Assembly: GCA_041447175.1 (NCBI GenBank)
Contig: CP166960.1
Coordinates: forward strand, 569,365-633,364
DNA length: 64,000 nucleotides
Direction of reading: 5' to 3'
Origin: Candidatus Bathyarchaeia archaeon
Lineage (GTDB): Archaea > Thermoproteota > Bathyarchaeia > Bathyarchaeales > Bathycorpusculaceae
Positions 52,082 to 60,699 of this stretch are shown piece after piece. The position numbers and the translations under genes were made by a program. The notes under the pieces are model-generated. The model saw only the letters and a program-made list of their open reading frames with translations. It made no database searches and was not told where the DNA came from. Position 1 is the stretch's first letter. Each line of letters starts with the position of its first letter.

Positions 52082-52686
52082 TTTTTCTTTTCCCGTTTGT
52101 CTCCTTTTGGCATAATAATCGCATCATCAATTGGTCCATAAGGCACACTTTTGCCCTCTAAAAACTGTTTTCCAACGTATGCACAAGTCACCGCGTCCAA
52201 TTCGTGGTCGCTCAAGCCTCGCTTTAAGCCGCCAATCCCAAGTGCCTCAAGCCCAACCTGTAACTTGTCCAATCCCTGCTTTTTTCTGGGAATCCCCAAC
52301 ACGTCCTGCGCCCCTCCTGGATAAGCTTCAATGACTTTGAAACCGCTGCTTTCCAAAATGTTCCTCAACGCGATGCCTCGGGCGGTTAGTTTCCGCATGG
52401 GTCCAAGGGTTAAGGGAAAGAATCGTATGCCCCGTCTCTGGAGTTCTTTGTCGCTCTCCCGCAGGTGGGGTCCTGTTCTTTCTTCCAAGGTTTTGCGTCC
52501 AGGCGGCAAACTGAGCGGTGCATCGATGGCTACCACTTGGGGGTTTGCTTGGATTATTTTTGCCAGGGTCTCTTGGTCTTTGTAAGTATGTGTTGTTTCT
52601 GCATAAAGCCCCGTGAGTATGCAAAAGCCTGTAGGTCGGGTTTCTGCCCCCGCTAAATCCAAGCCGACAACAGTCAATGGCTTCAT
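52078..52686 (-). CDS. DUF429 predicted RNase H-like nuclease
   Basis: A 202-residue DUF429 protein: VVGLDLAGAETRPTGFCIL (first strand with catalytic-type Asp), VVAIDAPLSLPPGRKTLEERTG (second Asp), RGIRFFPLTLGPMRKLTARG, VIEAYPGGAQDVLG and HELDAVTCAYVGKQFL (late Asp). The fold is RNase H-like. Start chosen at ATG 52686 so that the first strand begins at the N-terminus; the frame is open 14 codons more. Role unknown. Confidence 0.88.
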   Translation of the reverse strand: MKPLTVVGLDLAGAETRPTGFCILTGLYAETTHTYKDQETLAKIIQANPQVVAIDAPLSLPPGRKTLEERTGPHLRESDKELQRRGIRFFPLTLGPMRKLTARGIALRNILESSGFKVIEAYPGGAQDVLGIPRKKQGLDKLQVGLEALGIGGLKRGLSDHELDAVTCAYVGKQFLEGKSVPYGPIDDAIIMPKGDKREKKN

Positions 52687-52785
52687 CGATGCAAAAACGT
52701 GTTGCACATATATTTTAGTTGCCTCCAACTAAACTGCACGTCGGGTTCTCAAGGTTTTTTAGAGCCGCCGCAGACTCTTGCAGCC

Positions 52786-54027
52786 ATGCATGAAAGTCTG
52801 GTCTGGCAAAGGCGCCTGCTCCAAAACGGCGTTCGACTGCTTCTTTACCCCAAGCCCTCTGCTTTGACAGCGCAGTTTTCCGTTGCCGTGCAGTACGGCT
52901 CAAACGACGACACCGACGAGCAGGCAGGGGCGGCGCATTTTTTGGAGCACATGCTGGCGGGTGGTTCTCCCCGAAGGATTGATTTATCTCGCGAAGTTGA
53001 GCGCCTTGGTGGTTCAGCGGATTTCTCCACTAACCATGAATACACTTTATGTTCAGCCGATGTCATGCCCAGCAAACTATCCGCGGCTACACGCGTTTCC
53101 TCTGAGTTGTTTTCTGACCTTTGCTTTTGTGAGGAACAGTTCAATTCAGAGCGGGAAATAATTCTGCATGAACTTGCGGAATTGGAAGATGACCCCCGCG
53201 AAAAGGTCAGCGAAATGCTTGTAGAATGCCTGTTCAAAACGCATCCTGTAAGGCGTCCTGTTGGTGGCTACACAAAAACAGTTCGGCAGCTTTCTTTAGA
53301 TGCTCTGTCGGATGTTTTTCGGCAACGTTATGTTCCGCAGAATTTAATTCTAATTTTAACTGGAAACTTTTCCGAAAAAGATGTTGCCGTTGCCGAGGAG
53401 GATTTTTGCTGCCTGCCACAGTTTCCGGCATCCGCAAAATTAACGCAGGACTCCGAATGGGGTGCCCCAGAAAAGTTAGCGGCTAAAACCAAAGCGGGAC
53501 TTTCCCAAACTTACCTTAGCATTGGTGCCCGAACAACTTGTATGGCGCATCCGGATGTTCCCGCGTTGGATTTGCTTAATGTGGTGCTTGGGGCGGGTGC
53601 AAGTTCACGTTTGTTCATTGAGCTGCGGGAAAAACGGGGGCTCACCTACGATGTGGGAACCTCGCAGGTTGAAGGCTCCGATTTTGGCTACCTATGCATC
53701 AACTGTGCCGTCAAGCAGAGCCGCGTTGACGATGCCCAACGGCTTATTCGAGTTGAACTCTCGCGGCTAAGAAACGAAAACGTGCCTGAAGAGGAGTTGA
53801 ATAAGGCGAAAGACATGATTTTAGGCGACATATTTCGCGGGGTGGACAACGCGCAAAGCTGTCCCGAAATTTTGACACTTATGGAGATTCAGTTTGGCGA
53901 CGAACACGCGTTGTTGGATTATGTTAATCAAGTTAGAGTAGTTACCGCCATTGAAGTGCGGGATGTGGCTAACAAGTACCTGCAAGAAGACCAGCTTGCA
54001 ACAGCTGTTTTGACGTCCAAAAACTAA
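52786..54027 (+). CDS. M16-family zinc peptidase
   Basis: A 413-residue pitrilysin/insulinase-family peptidase. The inverted zinc motif is seen as AAHFLEHMLAGG (HxxEH, about residue 50), with the third Glu in NSEREIILHELAELEDDP. The C-terminal inactive half has GAGASSRLFIELREKRGLTYDVG, the R-Y pair region of the substrate-binding lobe. It resembles processing-peptidase-like M16B proteins of bacteria and some archaea, which work as dimers. Start chosen at ATG 52786; an upstream extension lacks homology. Confidence 0.92.
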   Translation: MHESLVWQRRLLQNGVRLLLYPKPSALTAQFSVAVQYGSNDDTDEQAGAAHFLEHMLAGGSPRRIDLSREVERLGGSADFSTNHEYTLCSADVMPSKLSAATRVSSELFSDLCFCEEQFNSEREIILHELAELEDDPREKVSEMLVECLFKTHPVRRPVGGYTKTVRQLSLDALSDVFRQRYVPQNLILILTGNFSEKDVAVAEEDFCCLPQFPASAKLTQDSEWGAPEKLAAKTKAGLSQTYLSIGARTTCMAHPDVPALDLLNVVLGAGASSRLFIELREKRGLTYDVGTSQVEGSDFGYLCINCAVKQSRVDDAQRLIRVELSRLRNENVPEEELNKAKDMILGDIFRGVDNAQSCPEILTLMEIQFGDEHALLDYVNQVRVVTAIEVRDVANKYLQEDQLATAVLTSKN

Positions 54028-54179
54028 ACACAAAAAATACAGCTACTTTCTCTTCTTCAAACTCAAATGGGAAACGGTAGAGGAGAAGGGGTCTATCGGA
54101 AACGTAGCTTTTCTACCCTTAGAAAAAAGCTAAAACAACAAACTTTTCCTGCACGAAAAACAAAAGAAGAAAAAAGGGT

Positions 54180-55148
54180 TTATGCGTTTTGCTCAGCTTT
54201 TTTGAGCAGTATTGTCCAGCGTTCATCTGTCCAGCGCTGAATTTCATCCAGCACATATTTGTTCTTTGGGTTGAACAGGTGACGATATCTGCCTTGCCCT
54301 TTGAGGTAGTCAGTGACGGGACGCTTTTTCTGTGGCGCCAAAGAAATCAGTTTGCTCGGTGTGGACAGCGTGTATTGACCGTTCACGACCTCGTAGAGAG
54401 GGAAGACACAGGATTCAACTGCCAATTTTTCGTATTCGATGGATTTTGCGGATTCGCTTCTCCAGCCTCTGGGGCACGGAGCAAACACGTGTAGGAATGC
54501 TGGGCCTTCAACTTCGAGGCCTTTGCGGACTTTTTGCAGCATATCCTTCCAGTAGTATGGCGTAGCGGATGCAACGTATTCCATGTTGTGTGCGACCATG
54601 ATGTCGGCGATGGGTTTTTTGTGTTGAAGCTTGCCAGGCATTACTGAACCTGCGGGGGTGGTTGTGGTTGCTGCCCCCATGGGGGTTCCTCCGCTGCGTT
54701 GAATGCCTGTGTTCATGTAGCCTTCGTTGTCGTAGAGTACGAAAAGGAAGTCGTGTCCGCGTTCTACGGCGCCTGAAAGTGCCTGTAATCCAATGTCAAA
54801 GGTTCCGCCGTCTCCTGCAATGGCGATGACATCAACGTGTTCTTGCAGTTTGCCCTTCTGTTTGAGTATCCGAAGGGCTGCATCGATGCCTGAGGCGTTT
54901 GCTGCGGAAGTTTCAAAGGCGGTGTGTAGCCATGGAACTGCCCAAGACGTGTATGGGTAAATTGAGCTTACAACTTCCATGCAGCCTGTTGCTTCAGTAA
55001 CGATGGTTGGTCCCCTTGTCGCCTTCATGATCATGCGAAGTGCGTTTGCTGGTCCGCAGCCGGCACATGCGCGATGTCCAGGAAGGAAAAGGTCTGGTTT
55101 TTCGGCGATTTCTTTTGCGGTGAATTTCCATTCTTGAGTTGTTGCCAT
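54180..55148 (-). CDS. porB: Pyruvate:ferredoxin oxidoreductase beta subunit
   Basis: A 322-residue TPP-binding subunit: HRACAGCGPANALRMI (Cys ligands of a [4Fe-4S] cluster), ATGCMEVVSSIYPYTSW, AGDGGTFDIGLQALSGA and YDNEGYMNTGIQRSGGTP (TPP/Mg2+ site), PCPRGW. Start chosen at ATG 55148, because GGAGG at 55157-55161 lies 8 bases upstream; an ATG at 55163 overlaps the porA stop but has no such site. Last gene of porGDAB, which oxidises pyruvate to acetyl-CoA and reduces ferredoxin. Confidence 0.96.
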   Translation of the reverse strand: MATTQEWKFTAKEIAEKPDLFLPGHRACAGCGPANALRMIMKATRGPTIVTEATGCMEVVSSIYPYTSWAVPWLHTAFETSAANASGIDAALRILKQKGKLQEHVDVIAIAGDGGTFDIGLQALSGAVERGHDFLFVLYDNEGYMNTGIQRSGGTPMGAATTTTPAGSVMPGKLQHKKPIADIMVAHNMEYVASATPYYWKDMLQKVRKGLEVEGPAFLHVFAPCPRGWRSESAKSIEYEKLAVESCVFPLYEVVNGQYTLSTPSKLISLAPQKKRPVTDYLKGQGRYRHLFNPKNKYVLDEIQRWTDERWTILLKKAEQNA

Positions 55149-55162
55149 TTTCTTTTCCTCCA

Positions 55163-56395
55163 TTACTCCCTTAATCCTATGTAACTAACCAGTTTCTCCA
55201 CACGTTTGCTGCGGGCTATCTGGTGTAGTTCATGGAAGATTTTCTTGAACTCTTTGGGGTTAGTGTCTCTGCCGCCTAAACCGTAGACGTAATCCACAAT
55301 CAGCGGGTGTGCTGCGTTGTCATAAAGTGCGTGGCGAACTTCGTGGAAGACTGCGCCGCCGTTTCCGCCAAAGCTCATACTTTTGTCAAACACGGCAACT
55401 AAGCTAACTTCGGCTAACGCTTTTTGGATTTCTTGCACTGGGAAGGGTCTAAATGTTCGCAGTTTTAGCAGACCAACTTTTATGCCTTCAGCGCGTATTT
55501 CATCCACGACGGTTTTTAGGGTTCCAGCAGTGGAGCCAACACAGACAACTGCAAATTCGGCATCGTCAAGCTGGTACTTCTCGATGAGGCCATTGCCGTA
55601 GCTTCGACCTGTTAATTCAGCGTATTCAGCGTGCACTTTTTCGATGACTGAAAGCGCGTTTTTCATGCCTTCCTCTTGTTGGCGTTTGAATTCAAAATAG
55701 TAATTCTGCAACGCGATTGGACCCATAGTCATGGGGTTTTTGGGGTCAAGTTTGAATGGTGCGCTTTTGCCTTCGTGTGTCTGGACCAGAGGTAATTCGC
55801 GTTCACCCACGAATTCTTTGGCTACATCGTCGACAAGGGTTGTTACGTTTTCTAAGGTGTGGCTTAAGGTGAAGCCGTCTAAGCCCACAAGAATTGGCAG
55901 CGAAACATTTTTACTTTCAGCAATACGAAACGCCTGAATTATCGAGTCATAGGCTTCTTGCGCGTTTTCAACAAAAATCTGAATCCATCCGCTGTCTCGT
56001 TCTGCCATGGCGTCGGAATGGTCGCCGTGGATGTTTAGCGGTGCTGACAAGGCACGGTTTGCAACAGCCATAACGACGGGTACGCGGCAGCCTGACGCCA
56101 CGAAAAGCATTTCATGCATCAAAGCCAGCCCTGCTGAGGCAGTTGCCGTGAATGCGCGGACACCGGTTGCAGACGCCGCAATTGACGCTGCCATGGCGCT
56201 GTGTTCAGATTCAGTGCAGACAAACTGGGTGGGGACTTCGCCGTTGGCGACGTATTCGCTGAATTTCTCCACGATGATGGTTTGGGGGGTGATGGGGTAA
56301 GCAGCCACAACGTCTACATTTGACTGCTTTACGGCGTACGCAACGGCTTCGTCGCCGTTCATAGCCATGATTTGTTGTTTAGCGTCGGTTTTCAT
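55163..56395 (-). CDS. porA: Pyruvate:ferredoxin oxidoreductase alpha subunit
   Basis: A 410-residue subunit: GDEAVAYAVKQSNVDVVAAYPITPQT, TESEHSAMAASIAAS, RAFTATASAGLALMHEML, and a transketolase C-terminal domain with VGSTAGTLKTVVDE, RTFRPFPVQEI and FDKSMSFGGNGGAVF. The start at ATG 56395 lies 2 bases after the porD stop; the frame is open upstream but would overlap porD. Third gene of the operon. Confidence 0.96.
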   Translation of the reverse strand: MKTDAKQQIMAMNGDEAVAYAVKQSNVDVVAAYPITPQTIIVEKFSEYVANGEVPTQFVCTESEHSAMAASIAASATGVRAFTATASAGLALMHEMLFVASGCRVPVVMAVANRALSAPLNIHGDHSDAMAERDSGWIQIFVENAQEAYDSIIQAFRIAESKNVSLPILVGLDGFTLSHTLENVTTLVDDVAKEFVGERELPLVQTHEGKSAPFKLDPKNPMTMGPIALQNYYFEFKRQQEEGMKNALSVIEKVHAEYAELTGRSYGNGLIEKYQLDDAEFAVVCVGSTAGTLKTVVDEIRAEGIKVGLLKLRTFRPFPVQEIQKALAEVSLVAVFDKSMSFGGNGGAVFHEVRHALYDNAAHPLIVDYVYGLGGRDTNPKEFKKIFHELHQIARSKRVEKLVSYIGLRE

Positions 56396-56397
56396 TT

Positions 56398-56688
56398 TTA
56401 CTCCTCCTTCTCCGGTAGCTTCATGGTTATTGCTTTGGTGGGGCACTCGTTGGCGCATATGCCGCAGCCTTTGCAGAAGCTTAGGTCAATCTCGATTTTA
56501 CCCATCTCTGGACGCCAACGAATACATCCTTCGGGACAGTAAAGCACGCACATCATGCAGGTGGTGCATTTTTCTAAGTCCCGAACAGGCATGTATGTTT
56601 TCCAGTCACCAGTCATGAAGCCGACGCTGGATTTTGGGGTGACGCCTGCGGGTGCTATTTCTTTCCAGCCTTTGTCTTTGCTGCTCAT
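56398..56688 (-). CDS. porD: Pyruvate:ferredoxin oxidoreductase delta (ferredoxin) subunit
   Basis: A 96-residue subunit with two [4Fe-4S] motifs: KCTTCMMCVLYCPEGC and CKGCGICANECP. It carries electrons from the TPP site to soluble ferredoxin. Overlaps porG by 4 bases. Confidence 0.96.
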   Translation of the reverse strand: MSSKDKGWKEIAPAGVTPKSSVGFMTGDWKTYMPVRDLEKCTTCMMCVLYCPEGCIRWRPEMGKIEIDLSFCKGCGICANECPTKAITMKLPEKEE

Positions 56689-57239
56689 TCAGATTTTGCC
56701 TCCTCATATGCTTGTTTAATGACTGCAAAATTTTTCTCTGCAATTTCTGGCTTAAAACGCCCTTTGACGGTTTTCTCAATGCCCTCCAAAGTGACCACTT
56801 GAGTGGATTTAGCAACCACACCCAACAGAGCAGTGTTGGTTATGGGTGCCCCCAGAAACTTGAGCGCAATTTCGGTCGCGGGGACAGTCCAAACAGTGCC
56901 TTTGCTCACTTTGAGGTTTTGGCGAACTTTTGCGGGGTCCTCCGCGGAGTTGATGATGATTATGTCTTCGTCTCGGTTGATTCCAGAGGTCACAGGCACC
57001 GTCTTAAGAAGTGTGTTGTCCAAAACCACTACGACGTCGGGGTCATAAATTGAGCAGTGAAGCCGAATGGGTTCGGTACTTATGCGAGTGAACGCAGTCA
57101 CAGGTGCACCCATCCTTTCCGGACCAAATTCTGGAAAAGACTGGATGTACTTGCCTTCATTTAGTGCGGTTCTTGCGAGGAGTTCGCTGGCGGTCCAAGC
57201 GCCCTGCCCTCCTCTGCCGTGCCATCTAAATTCTAACAT
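56685..57239 (-). CDS. porG: Pyruvate:ferredoxin oxidoreductase gamma subunit
   Basis: A 184-residue subunit: FRWHGRGGQGAWTASELLA, YIQSFPEFGPERMGAPVTAFTR and DPDVVVVLDNTLLKTV, the usual gamma motifs. ATG 57239 is taken as start; a TTG three codons upstream (57248) is the alternative. First gene of the por operon. Its promoter faces the radical SAM gene at 57528 across a region rich in inverted repeats. Confidence 0.94.
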   Translation of the reverse strand: MLEFRWHGRGGQGAWTASELLARTALNEGKYIQSFPEFGPERMGAPVTAFTRISTEPIRLHCSIYDPDVVVVLDNTLLKTVPVTSGINRDEDIIIINSAEDPAKVRQNLKVSKGTVWTVPATEIALKFLGAPITNTALLGVVAKSTQVVTLEGIEKTVKGRFKPEIAEKNFAVIKQAYEEAKSE

Positions 57240-57284
57240 TTTTTTCAAGGTTTACCCTTAACTCCCCATTTGTTTTGCTTTCTA

Positions 57285-57304
57285 ATATCAAAATCCCTTG
57301 ATAT
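57285..57304. promoter_or_regulatory. Inverted repeat in the por promoter
   Basis: ATATCAA-AATCCC-TTGATAT forms 7-base arms about 46 bases upstream of porG. The 11-mer ATATCAAAATC also occurs at the padR/radical SAM promoter (60273-60283), so both may bind the same regulator, for example one of the PadR proteins. Confidence 0.4.
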
Positions 57305-57385
57305 ACATTGTTCCGAAAAGCCAGAACACGCCCATTACGATTGGCAAGATGTGGCTTTCCAAGGGATATATTCACGTTGGCTTTC

Positions 57386-57471
57386 TTGTAAAAAAGCCGT
57401 CCGATAAATATAAGTTTTACACAGGCTACCAAACGAACCATCGTTTTTACTACTGTAAACGTTGTTTTACA
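57386..57471. promoter_or_regulatory. Cluster of GTTTTACA half-sites upstream of the first radical SAM gene
   Basis: Half-sites related to GTTTTACA occur at 57386-57393 (TTGTAAAA), 57414-57421, 57443-57450 (GTTTTTAC), 57454-57460 (TGTAAAC) and 57464-57471. The last two form an inverted repeat, just upstream of the TATA-like TTATATTAG (57478-57486). Confidence 0.45.
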
Positions 57472-57527
57472 ATAAAGTTATATTAGACAGAAGTTTTCAC
57501 TTAAAAGCATCATCGGGGAGAGAACCT

Positions 57528-59021
57528 GTGACGAAGATAGTTTTAACAAGCGACAGAACCTTGATGAGTAACTACCACAACAACGAATTCTTAGGGTTCG
57601 GCACCTGTGCACCCCCAAACTTTGTTCCCGAATGGCTCTACAGCAGCCTGTTTTTCCCCCATATAAAAGCCAAACAGGGCTTCCCCGAATCCGCACCCTA
57701 CGGTCTACGCAAAGTCGAAGCTCAACTACTCAAAGACGGCTTTGACGTAGCAACAGTCAGCCCCCAGCACATCAACGGGTTCCTAAGCGACGCGCAAGCG
57801 TTAGGCATCTACGTAATGGACCCCTTCGGGCTGGGACCCGCGTCAACCACCCTCGCGTTTCTCTTCAAAAAAGAACCCTACCTCGCAAAACACTTCAAAG
57901 CCCTGCTTCAACAACCTGAAATATTGGAAGCAAAAAAACGAGGCGTAAAAATCATCGTTGGCGGACCCGGAGTGTGGCAATTCCAGTACCGACCTGAATT
58001 TGCCCAGCAAAACGGTATCGACTGCCTCGTGGAAGGTGAAGCGGAGAATGCTCTAAGCAAAATCTTCACCTCAGTCTTGAACGGGGAGCAACTACCTAAG
58101 CATTACGAGGTGTCCGTCAAAGACGCCCCTAAACTTGAGGAAATCCCAGACATCGTTGCGCCTTCTGTGAACGGCTTAGTAGAGATTGGTAGAGGCTGCT
58201 GTAGGGGATGTGAATTCTGTAACGTCACCTTGCGGCCTTTACGTTGGTATCCGCTGGAGAAAATCGCGCATGAAATCGACGTGAACAACTCAACAGGTAA
58301 AAACCCTGGTTGTTGCCTTCACGGTGAGGACGTGATGCTTTACGGCAGCAACAACGTTACGCCTAACGAGGAAAAGCTGCTTAGTCTCCACAAGATGGTT
58401 ATGGATAAAGTTGAAGGGATTGCGTGGAGTCATTGTTCGCTGGCGGCAGTTGCCTCTAAACCGAAACTGTTTAAGGAAATTAGCGAAATTATCCTTGCCA
58501 AGCAGGCATGGTGGGGCGCAGAAATCGGCATCGAAACAGGCTCCCCCGAGTTAGCAAAGAAAATCATGCCCTCCAAAGCGTTGCCTTTTAAGCCTGAGCA
58601 GTGGACCGAAGTGGTAACGCAGGGCATGGGAATTATGCACGATAACCTGCTGGTTCCTGCGGGCACGCTTATTGTGGGGCTTCCAGAAGAGCGGGAGGAA
58701 GACCTGCTTAAGACGATGGAGATGATGGATGACCTTAAAGACTGCCGCAGCCTCATTGTGCCCCTCTTCTTTGTCCCGCTAGGACGCTTGGCTAGTGAGG
58801 ACTGGTTCAAAGAAACCGCCCTTACCGAGCTGCACAAGCAACTTCTCATCAAATGCGCGGAACACGACTTCTACTGGGTGGATGACCTCATGAATATGTC
58901 GTTTGGCGGCAAATGGTACAGTCCCTTCTTGAAGGGCGGCTACAAGATGTTTGCGTGGGTAGCGAAACGTAAAACAAAACAGCATGTCAAGGGCTTCCAC
59001 GAAATAACTAAACTTAAATAG
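57528..59021 (+). CDS. Radical SAM protein with N-terminal B12-binding-like domain, copy 1
   Basis: A 497-residue protein. The N-terminal half has a Rossmann-like region (LLKDGFDVATVSP; GIYVMDPFGLGPAST; IIVGGPGVWQ; CLVEGEAENAL) like B12-binding radical SAM enzymes, but no DxHxxG cobalamin motif is seen. The radical SAM core has EIGRGCCRGCEFC (Cys 224, 228, 231), LHGEDVML, IETGSPELAKK and TLIVGLPEEREEDL. GTG start at 57528, with GGGGAG 7 bases upstream and the N-terminus aligned to its paralogue at 60700 (both begin with KxVLTxDRTLMS). Possibly of the archaeal Ta0216-type group. Substrate unknown. Confidence 0.85.
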   Translation: MTKIVLTSDRTLMSNYHNNEFLGFGTCAPPNFVPEWLYSSLFFPHIKAKQGFPESAPYGLRKVEAQLLKDGFDVATVSPQHINGFLSDAQALGIYVMDPFGLGPASTTLAFLFKKEPYLAKHFKALLQQPEILEAKKRGVKIIVGGPGVWQFQYRPEFAQQNGIDCLVEGEAENALSKIFTSVLNGEQLPKHYEVSVKDAPKLEEIPDIVAPSVNGLVEIGRGCCRGCEFCNVTLRPLRWYPLEKIAHEIDVNNSTGKNPGCCLHGEDVMLYGSNNVTPNEEKLLSLHKMVMDKVEGIAWSHCSLAAVASKPKLFKEISEIILAKQAWWGAEIGIETGSPELAKKIMPSKALPFKPEQWTEVVTQGMGIMHDNLLVPAGTLIVGLPEEREEDLLKTMEMMDDLKDCRSLIVPLFFVPLGRLASEDWFKETALTELHKQLLIKCAEHDFYWVDDLMNMSFGGKWYSPFLKGGYKMFAWVAKRKTKQHVKGFHEITKLK

Positions 59022-59057
59022 TCTATTTTGGACTGAGTGTTGATAAGTGCATGATGT

Positions 59058-59134
59058 GCCGCCGTGGCTCAGCCCGGTAGAGCGGCTGGCTGTTAACCAG
59101 TCGGTCAAAGGTCCGAATCCTTTCGGCGGCGCCA
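59058..59134 (+). tRNA. tRNA-Asn (GTT)
   Basis: Acceptor GCCGCCG pairs with CGGCGGC, the D arm begins GGCTCAGCC, the anticodon loop is CTGTTAA with anticodon GTT, the T arm is AAAGG-TCCGAAT-CCTTT, discriminator G and encoded CCA. No intron. A TATA-like CTTAAATAG at about 59009 overlaps the end of the radical SAM gene. Confidence 0.95.
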
Positions 59135-59161
59135 CTTCCACTACCCTTTTCACCAAGCACG

Positions 59162-59806
59162 TTAAAAGGCGCCGTCTGTTATGAGGGTCTTCTCGCCGTG
59201 TTCAAAAAGAAAAACTGCCCCCATAAACTGCAGTTCGCCTTCCTCGTAAACGACTGCTGCCCTCTGGGGAATCGCATAAACTTTCTCCTCCATCGAAAGC
59301 TGCCTCAGTAAATGGTCCTTAAACGACTTGTAGTGGACTTTTACGCTAAAATCCACCAGCCCCAACCCCTCCACCACTTTGGGTGAGCCGCTGCATCGGT
59401 TTGTGACCAAGCATTTTCTGCCTAAAACCAACGCGCCCGCGCTTCTACCCACAATCACGCCCTCGAAGCGGCGTAGAAGCTGGTCTGCTCCTGCCTTTTG
59501 CAGTCGGCTAAGCAGCGTGCTCACTTGCCCGCCTGTGAGGTAAATCAGGTCTGCGTGTTCGGTTTTGGCGGCTAACTCAGTGGGCGTTTCGGAGAAGTCT
59601 GCGTAACTGACGTCTTTTGCTCCCATGCTTCGGAAATAGTTGGTGAGTCTTTGGCGTCGTTTGTATTGCTGGTCAAATGAGGGGCGTGCCCACGGAAAAA
59701 CCAGAACCTGCGGCATTCCGCCCGCGTCCTCAAACGCGGCGACATTGATGTTTTTTGCGTCCTGTTTGGCGACGTTTTCTCCGCCCAGAAAATACAGTTT
59801 CACCAT
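59162..59806 (-). CDS. Peptidase S51-like protein (dipeptidase E / cyanophycinase family)
   Basis: A 214-residue protein: VKLYFLGGENV, VFPWARPSF, ADLIYLTGGQVSTLL and the nucleophile elbow VIVGRSAGALVLG, followed by HYKSFKDHLLRQL and the late Gly/acidic strand. The Ser-containing GxSAG and TGG motifs define family S51, which includes aspartyl dipeptidases and cyanophycinases. The start at ATG 59806 places the first strand at the N-terminus. Substrate unknown. Convergent to tRNA-Asn. Confidence 0.85.
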   Translation of the reverse strand: MVKLYFLGGENVAKQDAKNINVAAFEDAGGMPQVLVFPWARPSFDQQYKRRQRLTNYFRSMGAKDVSYADFSETPTELAAKTEHADLIYLTGGQVSTLLSRLQKAGADQLLRRFEGVIVGRSAGALVLGRKCLVTNRCSGSPKVVEGLGLVDFSVKVHYKSFKDHLLRQLSMEEKVYAIPQRAAVVYEEGELQFMGAVFLFEHGEKTLITDGAF

Positions 59807-59842
59807 GAAAAAACACATGTTTTGTGCTTTAAAGGTGTGCGG

Positions 59843-60196
59843 TTATTCTTTTTGGGTTACGTTTTTTTCTTCAATGAGGTCTTCGAGGGCTTCTTTTATG
59901 GGCAGGTTGAAGACTTCGCGTAGGTGGTTGAGTAGTTTTTCTCCATTTTTTGTTATCTGATAATGTTTGATGCGGAGGCGTCCTTTTTGTTTCCATTCGC
60001 CTTGAACAGCGCCGTTTTTTTCCAACTCATAAAGCAGAGGATAAATGTTTCCTTGGTGAAATTTCTGACCGGTGAGGCGCTCCATTTCCTTGATGACTCG
60101 GTAGCCTGACATAGGTTCAGTGCTGATTAACCACAGGATGATGGCACGGTTGACTCCTCGTAAGGTGGCTTTTACGATGTCTCTTTCTGCTTCCAC
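59843..60196 (-). CDS. PadR-family transcription regulator 1
   Basis: A 117-residue winged-helix protein: RAIILWLISTEPMSGYRVIKEMERLTG, FHQGNIYPLLYELEKNGAV, then RLRIKHYQITKNGEKLL and a C-terminal dimerisation helix. It is divergent from a second PadR gene at 60307. The pair shares a short promoter with the palindrome TTGATATATCAA. Confidence 0.92.
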   Translation of the reverse strand: MEAERDIVKATLRGVNRAIILWLISTEPMSGYRVIKEMERLTGQKFHQGNIYPLLYELEKNGAVQGEWKQKGRLRIKHYQITKNGEKLLNHLREVFNLPIKEALEDLIEEKNVTQKE

Positions 60197-60267
60197 CCGA
60201 ACAAGCCTTCACGGGAATGGTGTAGCGGGCTTTTATTAACGCTTCTAAGTTTGACGGAATAGAAAAG

Positions 60268-60279
60268 TTGATATATCAA
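60268..60279. promoter_or_regulatory. Palindrome TTGATATATCAA in the divergent padR promoter
   Basis: A perfect 12-base palindrome containing a TATA element, 28 bases before the ATG of PadR 2. The overlapping ATATCAAAATC is shared with the por promoter repeat (57285-57304). It fits the dyad operators used by PadR proteins; which protein binds is inferred only. Confidence 0.5.
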
Positions 60280-60306
60280 AATCTAAACTATTTCTTGGTG
60301 AGCTTT

Positions 60307-60672
60307 ATGGTCGACGTGGTTACCTCTTTCCTTCAAGGCTTGGACAGGCCCCTTATTCTGTGGCTCCTTGAGCAGAAACCCAAACACGGCTATGAACTTA
60401 TGACTGAAATAAAGCGGCTAACGGGGCGAAAGCTTAAACCCAGCACGCTTTATCCGTTGCTGTACTGGCTGGAGGGCGAAGGGTTTGTTGTTGGCGAATG
60501 GATCAAGAAGGGCAAACGCAATCTGCGTTGCTATACCCTAACAAACAAGGGCAGACTGCTTCTTGAAAAACTTTCCCACCTGCTTAACAAGTCCATCAGG
60601 AGGGTGCTTGATGACTTGCTTAGTGAAAAAACTAAAGAAAGACTGGCGGGCCTTGACGACCTAAGTTCTTAA
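60307..60672 (+). CDS. PadR-family transcription regulator 2
   Basis: A 121-residue winged-helix protein: RPLILWLLEQKPKHGYELMTEIKRLTG, LKPSTLYPLLYWLEGEGFV, GKRNLRCYTLTNKGRLLLEKL and a C-terminal helix. Start at ATG 60307. It lies 27 bases upstream of the second radical SAM gene and probably regulates that operon. It is a clear paralogue of PadR 1. Confidence 0.92.
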   Translation: MVDVVTSFLQGLDRPLILWLLEQKPKHGYELMTEIKRLTGRKLKPSTLYPLLYWLEGEGFVVGEWIKKGKRNLRCYTLTNKGRLLLEKLSHLLNKSIRRVLDDLLSEKTKERLAGLDDLSS

Positions 60673-60699
60673 AAATCTTTAACAGTGGGGAGAAAAACT

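Noticed and set aside
57226-57441. 71-residue minus-strand frame upstream of porG
   Set aside because: Covers the operator-rich promoter region and has no recognisable motif.
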